Positions 12,476 through 25,666 of a DNA stretch of 64,000 nucleotides are shown piece by piece (the stretch's first letter is position 1; every line of letters begins with the position of its first letter). Under the pieces are notes generated by a model. That model worked only from the letters and a program-made list of their open reading frames with translations, did no database searches and had not been told where the DNA came from. The position numbers and the translations under genes were made by a program. The DNA comes from Sialis fuliginosa. Its lineage: Eukaryota > Arthropoda > Insecta > Megaloptera > Sialidae. The stretch covers positions 13,404,267 to 13,468,266 of the forward strand of contig OY540809.1 in the NCBI GenBank assembly GCA_961205875.1, in the 5' to 3' direction.

Positions 12476-15400
12476 AACATTTTTTTGCATAAATATGGAA
12501 ATTGTTTTTGATGAGTGTGGCTTATTCTTATTTTTATTACAAACTTATTACCACTGCTTTAAAACTCAACCCTGCAGACTGATTAGGTTTTGCTTTAGAC
12601 TAGATCAAATTCTCTATAACCCTGGGCACAATAGTAGCAAAATAAGTAGGTACTTATTATTTGTCGACAAAGATATAACATTTTATCATTAATCTTTTAA
12701 TCATTGTTTCATAATTAATTAAAATATTGTAAACATAAAAAGAATAGGGTACCTGAAAATTTTTATAGAAGTTTTAATAATATTTATGTAAATAGCAGTG
12801 TTAAAAAGACAAGAAAAATGTTGTATTTGTTTAACAATACATTGATATTACTGCATTCTTTCACGTAAGTCACACATCCACAAATATGTTGTTTATTTTA
12901 ACAAAAACTCTTGTACAAGTGATGATAGGTAGGTACTGGACTTAGTTGTAACAGAGATACTTATTTCTGTACATAATACAGTATACAGTAGTCATTGCGT
13001 GAATAAGTCCTATATATCATATCTTTGAATAAATTAATAAATTAGATATAATATGACTCATCATTAAATTTCGTTATTTTTTAATATCTAATTGTAAATA
13101 ATTCGGTCAAGACATACACGGGTGTATGCCATAAGTCATAAGGGTTCCGAAGTACGTACTACGTGGACTAAGTGTCATGATCTTCTAATTGGGATCTACA
13201 TTTTGACACCCCACTTGCCTAGATATGAAAATAAAAAATTCTATGACACCCCTCCCTACTTCTCCAAAATTTTAATTAATACTGTTGACTTGGGTATTGT
13301 TGGTAGTCCCACCAAAGCCTCGTTACCAATTTTTTTCAGATTTTTTGAGCCATTAGTTACAGAATTAGATGGGAGGGGACAAAATAAATTACTGCTTAGA
13401 ACCCCCTACAGGTGCCAGTTTTGAGTAAGAAAAAAATAAAAAATAGTGTCATATTCTACTAATTGAGATCTACATTTCGACATCCCTCACGCCTTGGTAT
13501 ACATTTTTTTATTTTTTTATTTATTTGTTTTAAAGCCCCCTGCAGGCACAATTTTTGATTTAGAAAAAAATAAAATACATTTTAACATGCCACATGTCTT
13601 GGTATAATTTTTTTTTACTTAGCTTTAGCTCCTTAGTGCTCCTCTTGAAAAATTATTTTTTCAACAAATTTGTACATCTTATTCTAGAGGGTATCATTTG
13701 ACATATTTAGTAAAAAATTTCAAGTTTTTAGCTTATATAGTTTACGAGATATTTTGCTTTAAGTGAAAAGGACGGACGGACGGACGGACGACAATGTGAG
13801 ATTAATAAGGTTTCTTCGGAACCCTAAAAAAGGATTATAATTATTATGTAAAAATAATATTTCTGAAGTATGACGTCACACAGGTAAACCTACTCGTCCC
13901 TTAGTTGGTTACGCCACTGGAAACAAAGCCCACTAATTATTAGAAATATATTTTTTCATTAAAAGTTAATATTGTATGCTTATTTTTAATTCATCCTGTA
14001 CATACATAGGTATATATTTGATATGCATTTGTTTAATTTAATTGTTATTCCATCAAGTGTTCAATGCAACACCATTCGTTCTGCACGACTGAGCAATTAA
14101 CTGTAACAGCTACTTGTATTACATATTTTATGTACCCCAAACACCTCCCTTCGTTTTGTTATTGTAAATAAATCTTGGTTTTATTTATTTATTCCGAAAG
14201 TATACCAAATATACGCCACAATAAAGAAAATAAGTGTTAAATGTTAAACAGAAAAAACATGTTCTTACATGCAAATATTAAAATGTTTTTACTAAAGTCA
14301 GATCACGCTCGTGATACGATGTCATTAATTATATTTTAAAATGATGAAAATAACATTTCTTAAAATCAGTACATTTTTAATACAATTTTACAGGTTTTTG
14401 GGGAGTGAAAACACTTTTTTTAACTTCAAAATATATTCACGGACTTACACACGATTGTTTTGCTTTGAATCACGATTAGTGGCGAAGTAAGAAAAATTTT
14501 CGGGGTGGGGGATAAATACATATAAGTTAAATTTTAAGAAGGTATTTTGAACTGATGTTTTCTCAAAACATACATAAGTTTAACTAAATGCTAATTTAAC
14601 TAACTGTCATATTATTAACAGAACCAAGTATAATATTGTATTTAATCAAATGGATTTTTAATTTTCTACACTTTGTTTTTACAACGCATATTATATACAT
14701 TTTTCATTGAGAGCCTTAATATTGATTTAAATCACGTTTGTAATATACAAAATTTAGATTAAAGGAGCTTTAAATTGGTTGATAATACCGGGCATCAATC
14801 TTTCAGGAGTCAACCCCATCCCCCCACCCCGCCGTTACTACGCTACTGTTCACAATCAGGACGATAATGTACGCTCACGACCAAAGATTTCTAAATCGCT
14901 ATCAAAGCCGTTGAACAAAACTAACATATGAAATTTAACATTGGGTACATTAGAAGTGTTTGGTGTATTTTGAAATCCCGCCTCCAAACTAACTGATACA
15001 TTTTAATTTAGTCAATAGTGTTTTGTTTTGTTTTGTTTTAAACAATTATCAGTTTGTTTCAAGTCGGCATTTCAAAATGCACCAATCACAAGTCCTTATA
15101 ATTGCCCAAAGGCTACTACCACACTTCTAATTCATCCAATGTTAAATTTCCTATGGCTAGTCAACTTGAAATATATTGTATATTTAATTATAAAATATAA
15201 TAAACGAACCCAACGCCACTGCGTTCTAATTCTAACCAGTACCGGTACCTCACGCACAAATCGCATCGATTATAACTGTATTGCGCAAACATTCATCATT
15301 CAACAAAATTACATTGCGTATTTTTTCTCACGAAGTCGACATTTCGACTTACTTTCATCGAAAACTCGTCACGCTAACATCATTTACGAATTTTATCTTT

Positions 15401-16729
15401 GTTCAAACATTTATTTCAACACAACAAATCTACTATATATTTTTTACGAGTTTTCAATTATTGTTTAAAAAATACGTATATTATAGGTTGATACATTTTC
15501 CCACTTTTATCATTATTAATTTCGGGAAGAGGCAAAATATTTTTATTATTGTTTTTAGATATTTTAATTCCTTGAATAGGCATGATGCCTTATTTTTAAA
15601 AACTATTTTATGATGATCTTACGTGTCTCGTATTTCCAAAAAAATGCTTATTTATGCAGAAAATAAAGGTTTAATCACAAAAATTGACCCTTTTAAAACT
15701 AATTTTGAATTTGACGCCAAAACACTCGCAGGTGTCATGGCGCATTTTTGACGTCACGCCTATGTAAACACTCCTTGTCAACTAAAATAAATCATTTTTT
15801 CATCGCTAATGTTTCTTGGTTTTACTTTTGGTAACACAAAACTGAGCAAATTGATAATTTAAAACCACAAAATAATTTATAAACAGTGCAGATATTAATG
15901 AAACAAAAATGACGTTTACTTAGCCGTGACGTCATCCAATCTGACTGGTGTTTTATCAAACATGGCGGATTGCTGTATTTTGCGTATTTATTTTAACAAA
16001 AATCATATTAATCTCGCTTTTAATATAAAAATAAATACATTTTTTAGAATCTTTCTAACTTATTTCATTATTTAAAATCATAATTTCAATGATACTGGCA
16101 TCATGCTTATTGTCAGCTTTCATTTGATACCCCACTCGTTTTAATAAAAATATTTTTGGTAATCCATATGCCCCCTCAAAAAGTGCCAAAAATATCAAAT
16201 TGTATTTTTATCATAGACATTCTGTATAAACATAATATGTAAAATTGAATTCACAAGAATAACTATATTTACCATTACGTGCGTCTACACAAAGATTAAA
16301 GCCGCTACTTTGGAATGGTCCAGTGGTTCCCAACGGCGGCGAGTGAGACGGCATGAATCAATCACAGATCAATCACTTTACTAAACGCACAAACATGTAC
16401 AGTAATAATTCCCACTCATTCATTTCAACTTATGTTTCTATTTTTCTCACGGCTGATATTCAGTTTTTTTTTTCAGAACCCAGAACTACTAATTCCACAA
16501 AATAAACAGTAAACATCTAAATAATAATATTTTGCTCTGAAATTTTTTTTTTTTGGTAGTATTTAAGCGCCCAATATTTTATATACTTTATAATTTTATA
16601 TACTTTAGCATTAAATATATTGTATTTGAGCAATAACATTTTGAATTCTGAGCATTATTATACTAAACATAAAATAAAGTGTTTTTGTGCAATAATATTT
16701 GCGTTCGTTATATTGTATAATATTTTTTG
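12476..16729. other. Interior between the inverted pair, no gene recognised
   Basis: Contains the GGGTTCCG repeat copy A (13142-13824). The longest open stretch is 15028-15468 (146 codons), but its composition is that of AT-rich non-coding DNA and I recognise no domain. A hAT-like terminus CAGTGGTTCCCAA is at about 16320. Confidence 0.5.
13142..13824. repeat. GGGTTCCG...CGGAACCC repeat, copy A
   Basis: Starts GGGTTCCGAAG and ends CTTCGGAACCC, with internal degenerate subrepeats ('CTACTAATTGAGATCTACAT', 'CCACATGTCTTGGTAT'). A directly oriented copy lies at 53883-54642, and the two share about 35 bp before the left end (GACATACACG...TGTATGCCATAA). Similar repeats are very common in Lepidoptera. 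Confidence 0.75.
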
Positions 16730-17187
16730 TTCCATTACCCCCCCCCCCCAAATAAAATAAGGTTAACCTGAAAAATATGCCGTGTGTTGATGTGTTAGAA
16801 TAGACTTAACCTAACCTAACGAAAACTAACCAACCTAAAACTAATCAACTTGATTTCGCCCCAATATATTGCTCTAACCAAGAATGGTCAATTAACTTGT
16901 ATTTGTATGTACGATTTATAAATATATATATAAATACATGATATTGTTCATTTAGTACAAATTTCACTAACCTAATACTCGTTTAACTGTTTTAAGGAAT
17001 AATTTTTTTTCTATGTGCCATTTTATTTCTTTAATGAACAAAAAGTATTTTTTAACGCTAGTTTATATTAACTATTGCTTAAACACAAAAAATACTGTTC
17101 AATATTGTTTACAAATGCTATAATAATTTATTAAGTGTTAGTTTATTTAATGTTCTTCACTATTTCTATTTTTAATTTGTTCCCTTT
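16730..17187 (-). repeat. Right arm of the inverted pair
   Basis: Reverse complement of 12000-12475, ending TTTAATTTGTTCCC. Includes AACCTAACCTAACGAAAAC and a 12-base C tract (16738-16749) where the left arm has an interrupted G run. Confidence 0.6.
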
Positions 17188-19888
17188 TTTTTAATTTGAC
17201 AATTTTTGAAGTCAAATTTTAAAGGTCTTAAAATTGTCAAAATCCTTAATGTACGAGTAATAGTCAAATATCGTTTCAAACAACGGTCATTTTATATTTT
17301 ATACTATTAAATACAAACAAAAAAATATTTATAAATTATATTCAGTTATAACAAATTTTATGTACTCATATGACACGATGCATTCACTTTTTTTATCCCC
17401 CCTGTCCATCCTTGTTTTCCAGCCACTGTTTTAACTCCAGGTATCCTTTTCTACCTATCTACCTGCCTGGACTTTATGTATCTCAATAATTCAAACCACA
17501 GCACGTGGTCATAACCACAACAAAGGATCGCCTATCATTGTGTTATATTAAATTACCATCTTCAGATTTCATATTAAATATTACAATTTAGTTTATATGA
17601 GTGGAATAAATATTATTCTTGAATTTTACGACTGGACATACACATATACTTCATTTGTACACACTAGGGTTGCATAAAAATCCTATTTAATTTCTTTAAA
17701 GTTAATAATAAAAAAATATTTGTAAGAATTTAAAAAAGCTTATAAAAATAAAACGGCCAAGTGCGTGTTGGGCACGCACATGGTAGGGTTCCGTAGCCAT
17801 TGATAATACGTATCAAGTGCTATTTCATGTTGATAGTAGATAGGTATAATAATTTCTTTAAAAGTGTTCATATTACGATATATAAAAAAAGTTATTTTTA
17901 TTATTTATGCTAGTGTTCGTTATAATTTTTATTGAAAGCTACATTCTGGAATTTTTTCAGATTTTTGCATCAATAATTTAGAAATTAAAGGGGGTGGGGG
18001 CACTCTGATAACAACTTAAAAAGTGAATATATAGGGACTGAAGGGTTAAAATCAAAAAGTCCCAAAATATTGTTTGTTGCATTTTAAGAAACCTATCTCA
18101 ATTGGGTAAGAGAAAAAAAAATGAGTACACTTTTCAGACTATAGGAGGGGGGGTAAAAATATTATTTTTTCAAAAATCTAATAATTCTGTTTTTAGGTCA
18201 TTAATCTATGTACCTACGTCCGTATACTAAATTTCATATTAATAAGAATATAAATGAGAGGATGGGAGGACTGTAACATATAGACAGACGGACATACGGA
18301 CTGACCAAAACGCATTAATCTAGTCTTAACTTACAGCCTCAGCTTTAAAACGGTCCAGGCACATATCGCAGATATAATAAAAAATATTCAATCATAAAAT
18401 GTTTTTGATTCGATTAAAAAGCAGAGTAGCTAAATAATGTGCACAGAAATAGAAGCTGTATTTTAATTGATATGACATTGTTTTGCTGACAAGATTTGTT
18501 TGTTGGAGCTAGTGCTGTCTACGCACAGTTAATTGAACTTAATTGTGCACAATTTGTGGCACAATCCTGGCCTTGTCAAATCATAATCATGATTTATTCA
18601 GTTTTAAATATCGTCAGACATTTTGTTATAAAAACTACACGTGATGGATATGTTACATAATACAGTATTCAATTTTATCATAGAATAACGTACCTATTAG
18701 GGTTATAAACTCAATATATTATCAAAATATTATTATAATTAGAGTTAGGCACTTACTTTTAATTTTTCAGAACATTAGAAACATGATCTTGTGGCTGAAA
18801 CAACCTACTAACATTCTTCAACTTGTGACTAGGGTGACCAGATTTTAGTTTTGGTAAACCGGGTGGGTCAGCAACGCGTTTAACTTAACGAGTTTAACGC
18901 GCTGCTGACGCGCCCGGTTGCAACATTTTGAAGGCTGATTGTGTTAAAAGGAGTTCTTACTTAGTATACTGCTTACAAATAAATTTTCAGATTTTATAAA
19001 GTAGTTGCAACATTTTTACAAAAATAAAACCGTCCCTGCACCAAACGCTAACGAAACTAGCTGACTGACGGCAGACTGTATCTCTACACCACAAATGTGA
19101 CGTAATATCAAAAAATCAGCCTTTATAAAGTAGTTGCAATTTTTGTCGCTCACCTCTTGGACTAAAAACTATTAACAAACCTGTAAAAATTGAAGAACAA
19201 TTAAATCAGTTGGAAGAGTTGGATCAGTTGGATTAATAGTATCGCCACCTATGAGGCAAATGCACGACTAAATTTATATAAGGTTTGTAACTTTGCTGAA
19301 GGTAAAACAGATTGTATTATTTTGAAATTTTAAAATGAAATGTAATTATGGTAATTATTATTATAGAACAAGAAAAACAAAGATATGTTAAAAAATAATG
19401 TTTTATTAAACCAAAACCATTTACAATAATTAATTTGTATAGATTTACAATATATTCATTTTTTAATAACATATACAAATAAATTAATAAACACTTATTA
19501 CAAATATTTACATGGAATGTCGTTATTACTATTTTAAATCTTTTTTATTAATAAACAAGAAGATATTAACAATATTGGCACTTTTTATATATTTTGAGCT
19601 CTTTGCTTAAAAAATTAAATAATTAATTTTGTATTTACAATTATAAATAAGTGAAAAGACAACAATAGAAAAAAATTTGTTTGATATGTTTGTCATTACA
19701 TTTAAAAAATTATATCAAAAATATAATTTGAGGTAAATAAGAATTATTACAATATATTTTTTTAAATTAAATAATTATTAAATATATAATGGAATGTTTA
19801 AAAACCTTTTTTTATTGCCAATTTTTAATGATATATTTCCTTCTATTATAGAGAGGGGTAACCCTACTAAATTAAAATGTTTGATTTA
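17188..19888. other. Non-coding stretch with dispersed repeats
   Basis: 17755-18300 is a relative of the insect 'GGCCAAGTGCGTG...GGGTTCCGTAGCC' repeats, ending in GACAGACGGACA-type sequence. At 18831 a GGGTGACCAGATTTTAG terminus precedes a strong GC-rich hairpin (18859-18917). No exon seen. Confidence 0.5.
18859..18917. repeat. GC-rich hairpin, about 24-bp stem
   Basis: CCGGGTGGGTCAGCAACGCG pairs with CGCGCTGCTGACGCGCCCGG across a short AT loop with few mismatches. It stands out from AT-rich surroundings and may be the core of a small palindromic transposon. Confidence 0.65.
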
Positions 19889-20220
19889 TGTCCGGTATCA
19901 TAAAGGACCTAACAAATTTGTTAGCTAACAAACACTTTCAACTGAGGTATCAAACATATATGACAGTTCTTTTGGAGTTTGTTGATGACTTAGACAAGTT
20001 TCGCGCACGCGTTGAAGGTAAATACAAACGGTATTAAAACAGTGGTGATGTTATGAAAATTATTTTGTACGGTCAAAGATGCCAACTGTGTTACAATTAA
20101 TTGAAGTGTCACTGCTCTAAATTCCATAACTAATCCATAGATACTAGTACAGTATTAATACCCCATATGAATGTAATTGCTAGCTAACAAATTTTGTTAG
20201 GTCCTTTATAATACCGGGCA
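19889..20220. mobile_element. PIF/Harbinger-type MITE (CCGGTATTATAAAG family), 332 bp
   Basis: TTA|TGTCCGGTATCATAAAGGAC ... GTCCTTTATAATACCGGGCA|TTA. 3-bp TTA duplication and about 35-bp inverted ends (GACCTAACAAATTTGTTAGCT). No coding capacity. Confidence 0.8.
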
Positions 20221-20223
20221 TTA

Positions 20224-21749
20224 TACTTTTTTATGTACTTAAAATTAAGACAAATCAGTCTTACATAACCTAATATAATTTTAAAAAGGAAAAAAATTAT
20301 ATTTAATAAAAAATCAATATGCAATTTTTTGTTCTACATTTTAGTTATTTTTCTAAAAAGGCACTGATTAAAATAATCTCTAAAACCCAAAAAACAGTTT
20401 TAAATAAATTACTTTAAAATGATAATAAAATATTGGTCAAATTATGAATTAACAGAATTCTTTTTAAATGTTTCATAAAATTGAAATAAAAATTATATTA
20501 TTTCATAATTGTTCTGAAATAAATTAATCTAGAACTAAAAGGTTCTATGCGGAATGTTAAATTTACATATATTTTAACCCTGCTAAAATTTGGTTCTTCC
20601 GCAGATTACACTTACACGGACTATAAATTCTATAGAAGTTGTCATGTCACATTATAGCAAAGACAAACCATGATAACCATATTTAAACAATGGCCAGTCG
20701 ACCATAACTAGAAACGCAAAGTTTAGATTAAGAAAAATTAATTTACATAACCTAAAACATTACTTCCCTAGTCATAGGTTATACTAGCTGCCGGTTCTGT
20801 TAATATCTACACTCCCTTAAATTAAATTGTTTGCTGCAATAATTCCAAACAGCAAAGATACTTTTTTTTTAAATATGTCAACAAAAATATTTTTTTATGA
20901 TATCTTTATAACCTTCACGATATCTTTCTGAAACTTTTTTTAAAACTTTTTATGATATATTTCTGAAATTTTTTATGATAACTTTATGATGTCTTTATGA
21001 CAACTTTATGATATTTTTCTGAAACTCTTTCTGAAACTTGCAATATGGAATATTCAGTCTAATTAATTGTGTTAACTTTTATAAAATCATATACAGTAGA
21101 AGAAAAATGCAACTGACAAAAAAACTGTCACCAGTCTCATATGAAATTAGGCGACTAACCTTCTATTTTATAAAAATATTCGTTTTAGGTTCTTCTACAG
21201 TATTTTCTATTACAAATTTAGTAAAGTATAAAATTGTATTTTTTAGCTACCTCTAATTATTTGCTGTATAAATCGTTATTGTTTTTGGTTACATATATAA
21301 TTATTATATAATCAAATAAATTCAGCACATTGACTGCCAAATACCATTTAATCCAAAAAGAAGGTAGAAATAAAATGCGAGGTATCAAAACCTTCAAATT
21401 TTGGAACCAACTTTTTCATCATTATGAAAGTATTTTTGATCGACTAATAATGAATATTTTACAATTATTAACACACAGCGTCATGACACTCAACGTGTTA
21501 ATAATATTAATTTGACTAGTATCGTTTTAAATTTTATTGGCAGAATGTATACATCGTCGATTGCTGATTATTTTTAACTATCGGAAACCATTTCATAACT
21601 AATGAAGTTTCATTATTAACACGTTGACAACCAAACTTCTTACGTGCAAAAAAAATATCATGGTGGTCAACGTGTTAAGGACAATAATAATTTGCTATTT
21701 TTCGTAATGTAAATAAATAATTTTTATGAATGGCATACATACACATTAG
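20224..21749. repeat. Non-coding with minisatellite-like and TTAACACGTTGA repeats
   Basis: 20895-21035 is a degenerate minisatellite (TCTTTATGA / TTTCTGAAACT motifs). Between 21320 and 21680 the motif AACACGTTGAC/GTCAACGTGTT occurs several times on both strands, resembling ends of TTAA-target MITEs. Boundaries not resolved. Confidence 0.45.
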
Positions 21750-24700
21750 GGTCATTCCATATAAAATCATCAAGGTGCTGAAGTTGCACCATTTTTAATT
21801 TTGATGAAAGTTTAATCAGTTGTTATTATACTTATTAGATAGCAGAAACTGTACTTAGAAAAATTTTAATGGCCATAGTTCGGGGGTGGTGACCATTTTA
21901 CCCTCTTAAGGTATGAAGATTTCGTCGATTTTCAACGTTTTTTCAACTCGCTATAGCACGCGTTCTAATAAAGCAATTACAACGAGCTTAATGTCATTTG
22001 AAAGACTAAAGAATCTAGTTTCAATTGATCTAGCACAATTTAAAGTTTAAATTATTTTTTTTGTAGATAGAGGCTTTTCAAATTTATTAATAAAATTGTC
22101 ATTTTTTTCTATTTTTCGGAATTTATTGTGGCTCTAAGGTTAAACTGAGAAAGCTATAATTATGTGTAAGTTATGTTCATTTATAGTACTCAGTACCCAC
22201 AAAAAATCAGCTTGATTGATGCACATCTTTTATTAAAAAAATTTATTTAAATATCGCAAAAATCACGAAAACACCAAAATCAGCTGTTTTCGAAGCAAAA
22301 AAAAGTTATGTGGGGGACGAGATAAAATTCTGAATTTTTTTTTACAAATGCTCTAAATAGTTATCTTTGAAGGCCTTGTAGATTCGTTTTGTTATTTTCA
22401 TTTTTGTAGCAACCAGAATTTTTTTTTTTAATTTAAAAAAATACGAAAACTTCAAAAACGGTTATTTTTTAAACAATACAAAAATATGTTGGGCACGAGA
22501 TAGAATTCTGAATTTTTTTTTACAAATGCTCTAAATAGTTATCTTTGATGGCCTTATAGATTCGTTTTGTTATTTTCATTTTTATAGCAACCAGAATTTT
22601 TTTTAAATTTAAAAAAATACGAAAACTTCAAAAACGGTTTTTTTAAACATAATACAAAAATACGTTGGGCACGAGATAGAATTCTGAATTTTTTTTTACA
22701 AATGCTCTAAATAGTTATCTTTGAAGGCTTTATAGATTCGTTTTGTTATTTTCATTTTTATAGCAACCAGAATTTTTTTTTAAATTTAAAAAAATACGAA
22801 AACTTCAAAAACGGTTATTTTTAAACATAATACAAAAATATGTTTGGCACGAGATAGAATTCTGAATTTTTTTTTACAAATGCTCTAAATAGTTATCTTT
22901 GATGGCCTTATAGATTCGTTTTGTTATTTTCATTTTTATAGCAACCAGAATGTTTTACATATTTAAATTTAAAAAAATACGAAAACTTCAAAAACAGCTA
23001 TTTTTTAAACAATACAAAAATATGTTGGGCACGAGATAGAATTCTGAATTTTTTTTTAAATTTGCTTTAAGTAATTAACTTTAAAGGCCAATTGGCTTTT
23101 TCTTGTTATTTTCATTTTTCTAGTCACCAGATTTTTTTTAAATCATGTATTTTCGAAAATAAACAAAAAAAAATTATGTGTTATATTATTATTATTATTA
23201 TTATTATATTTATGATGTTAAAGCATACAAATAAATTAATTGTTAAATTGATTTTGAAGTATACTTATTATTCTTCTGTGAAAGGTTTAATATTATATAT
23301 TTTTTTATAAATATTACTTTTCATTATGAATATTGTCGTGATGTCCAAAAAATTAATTATTTACTATATCAGGGATGAAATATTTGAACCCTGTATTTGA
23401 AAAATCAACCAAGTTTGTGCTGTTTTGAATGAATCTCCTGTTGTAATTAAAAAACTACCTTTACCTATCAAAGAGAAAAAATGAAATTGATCAAAAAGTT
23501 GAAAAAATATCAAACTCAATCCGAAATAGTAAATACTATTATTAAGTGTAAGATTTGTTAATTTAGATTCTCTTTAGTATTGATTAGTACAATATCTGAG
23601 TTTTTACACTTTTAAGGATTTAAAAAAAGTCTGGTGACTAGAAAAATGAAAATAACAAGAAAAAGCCAATTGGCCTTTAAAGTTAATTACTTAAAGCAGT
23701 TATAAAAAAAAATTCAGAATTCTATCTCGTGCCCAACGTATTTTTGTATAATGTTTAAAAAAACCGTTTTTGAAGTTTTCGTATTTTTTTAAATAAAAAA
23801 AAAAATTCTGGTTGCTATAAAAATGAAAATAACAAAACGAATCATTAAGGCCTTCAAAGATAACTATTTAGATCATTTGTAAAAAAAAAATTCAGAATTC
23901 TATCTCGTGCCCAACATATTTTTGTATTATGTTTAAAAATAACCGTTTTTGAAGTTTTCGTATTTTTTTAAATTTAAAAAAAAATTCTGGTTGCTATAAA
24001 AATGAAAATAACAAAACGAATCTATAAGGCCATCAAAGATAACTATTTAGAGCATTTGTAAAAAAAAATTCAGAATTCTATCTCGTGCCCAACATATTTT
24101 TGTATTGTTTAAAAAATAACCGTTTTTGAAGTTTTCGTATTTTTTTTAAATTAAAAAAAAAAATTCTGGTTACTATAAAAATGAAAATAACAAAACGAAT
24201 CATTAAGGCCTTCAAAGATAACTATTTAGAGCATTTGTAAAAAAAAATTCAGAATTTTATCTCGTCCCCCACATAACTTTTTTTTGCTTCGAAAACAGCT
24301 GATTTTGGTGTTTTCGTGATTTTTGCGATATTTAAATAAATTTTTTTAATAAAAGATGTGCATCAATCAAGCTGATTTTTTGTGGGTACTGAGTACTATA
24401 AATGAACATAACTTACACATAATTATAGCTTTCTCAGTTTAACCTTAGAGCCACAATAAATTTCGAAAAATAGAAAAAATGACAATTTTATTAATAAATT
24501 TGAAAAGCCTCTATCTACAAAAAAAATAATTTAAACTTTAAATTGTGCTAGATCAATTGAAACTAGATTCTTTAGTCTTTCAAATGACATTAAGCTCGTT
24601 GTAATTGCTTTATTAGAACGCGTGCTATAGCGAGTTGAAAAAACGTTGAAAATCGACGAAATCTTCATACCTTAAGAGGGTAAAATGGTCACCACCCCCG

Positions 24701-24840
24701 AACTATGGCCATTAAAATTTTTCTAAGTACAGTTTCTGCTATCTAATAAGTATAATAACAACTGATTAAACTTTCATCAAAATTAAAAACAGTGCAACTT
24801 CTATATTTTAATAAATTTGATGATTATACATGGAATGACT
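21750..24840. mobile_element. 3.1-kb fold-back element with tandem units in both arms
   Basis: Ends GGTCATTCCAT and ATGGAATGACT, flanked on both sides by CATTAG (21744-21749 and 24841-24846), a perfect 6-bp TSD. Left arm 21750 to about 23143, right arm about 23621-24840, reverse complements of each other over more than 1.2 kb. Each arm holds about 178-bp tandem units: the motif ATTCTGAA starts at 22327, 22505, 22681, 22859 and 23041; its complement starts at 23713, 23891, 24069 and 24248. The loop (23144-23620) is unique and includes an ATT microsatellite. No protein is encoded. A 6-bp TSD with a 5'-AG end (seen on the right side) is the Polinton/Maverick rule, but that assignment is an inference. 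Confidence 0.85.
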
Positions 24841-24846
24841 CATTAG

Positions 24847-25477
24847 TCTTATAAAATTACATATCTAATACGAGATGCGATGAAAAAATATTAAAATATT
24901 TCAAATAGGTCAGGAGCCAAGTCTGAAAAATTTTAAAAATACAGAAATAATTCTGACTGGATATTTTATTATTGGAGAAAGGACAAAAAATAATTTTTGC
25001 CGATTTTTCAGCTTTCTGTGAATTTAACGACAAAAATAGTTATGAACAAAATGAAAGCCAATTAAATTTTCTACAAAAAGGGCTTTATGCATATTTTTTG
25101 TCAGATTGGTACATCACCGAAAAATGACCAACTGAATAAGACAATAATTTTAATAAATTCAGACGGCCATTATTGATTGAGTACCAATTTGAAAAAAAAT
25201 ATTAATAAAACCTTTTTTGTAGAGAATTTAACCAGCTTAAATTTTGTAAATAACAATTTTTGCTGTAAAATTGATAGAAGGACGATAAATCGGTGAAAAC
25301 TGATTTTTGTCACTAAAAAAAATATCTAGTCTGAATTTTTCCTACTCCAAAATACTTAGCACCAAACCTATAAAAGAAAAGTAATTTTTTTATTTATATA
25401 CAATATATTATTCCCGATATTTTTTTTCATCGTACCTCGTAGAATGTTTAATATTAATTAAGGAATGATACTTATAA
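24847..25477. other. 3' flank / 3' UTR of MFSD11
   Basis: No element or exon recognised beyond the candidate poly(A) signal at 25389. Confidence 0.5.
25389..25394 (-). terminator. MFSD11: Candidate poly(A) signal of MFSD11
   Basis: AATAAA on the minus strand (TTTATT on plus), 84 bp past the stop codon. It is the nearest canonical hexamer downstream; the motif is common by chance in such AT-rich DNA. Confidence 0.4.
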
Positions 25478-25666
25478 TTATTTAGACGGATTACTCTGCT
25501 GCGAACCATTTGCTAATAACACTTCTTGTTTCTTCGAACGTCTGTTCATCCATTCCACGATAACAAACGTAATAGTACCGAAAATAGACAGTACTATTAA
25601 AATACCTAACTGTACATGAAGACCAACGTGCGATGAGTAGAAGAAACAGGCTGCTGCTGATACCGA
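25478..25666 (-). CDS. MFSD11: MFSD11 exon 7 (C-terminus, stop)
   Basis: 189 nt from acceptor TTATTATAG. It encodes SVSAAACFFYSSHVGLHVQL, a last transmembrane helix, the VEWMNRRSKKQE basic turn and a polar tail ending in TAA (25478-25480). It continues the VQ|S-type junction typical of MFSD11. Confidence 0.92.
   Translation of the reverse strand, partial: SVSAAACFFYSSHVGLHVQLGILIVLSIFGTITFVIVEWMNRRSKKQEVLLANGSQQSNPSK

Noticed and set aside
15028-15613. Two overlapping open frames of 146 and 110 codons
   Set aside because: Amino-acid make-up (Ile/Tyr/Phe/Asn-rich) is that of AT-rich random DNA, no domain is recognisable, and the frames overlap each other on the same strand.
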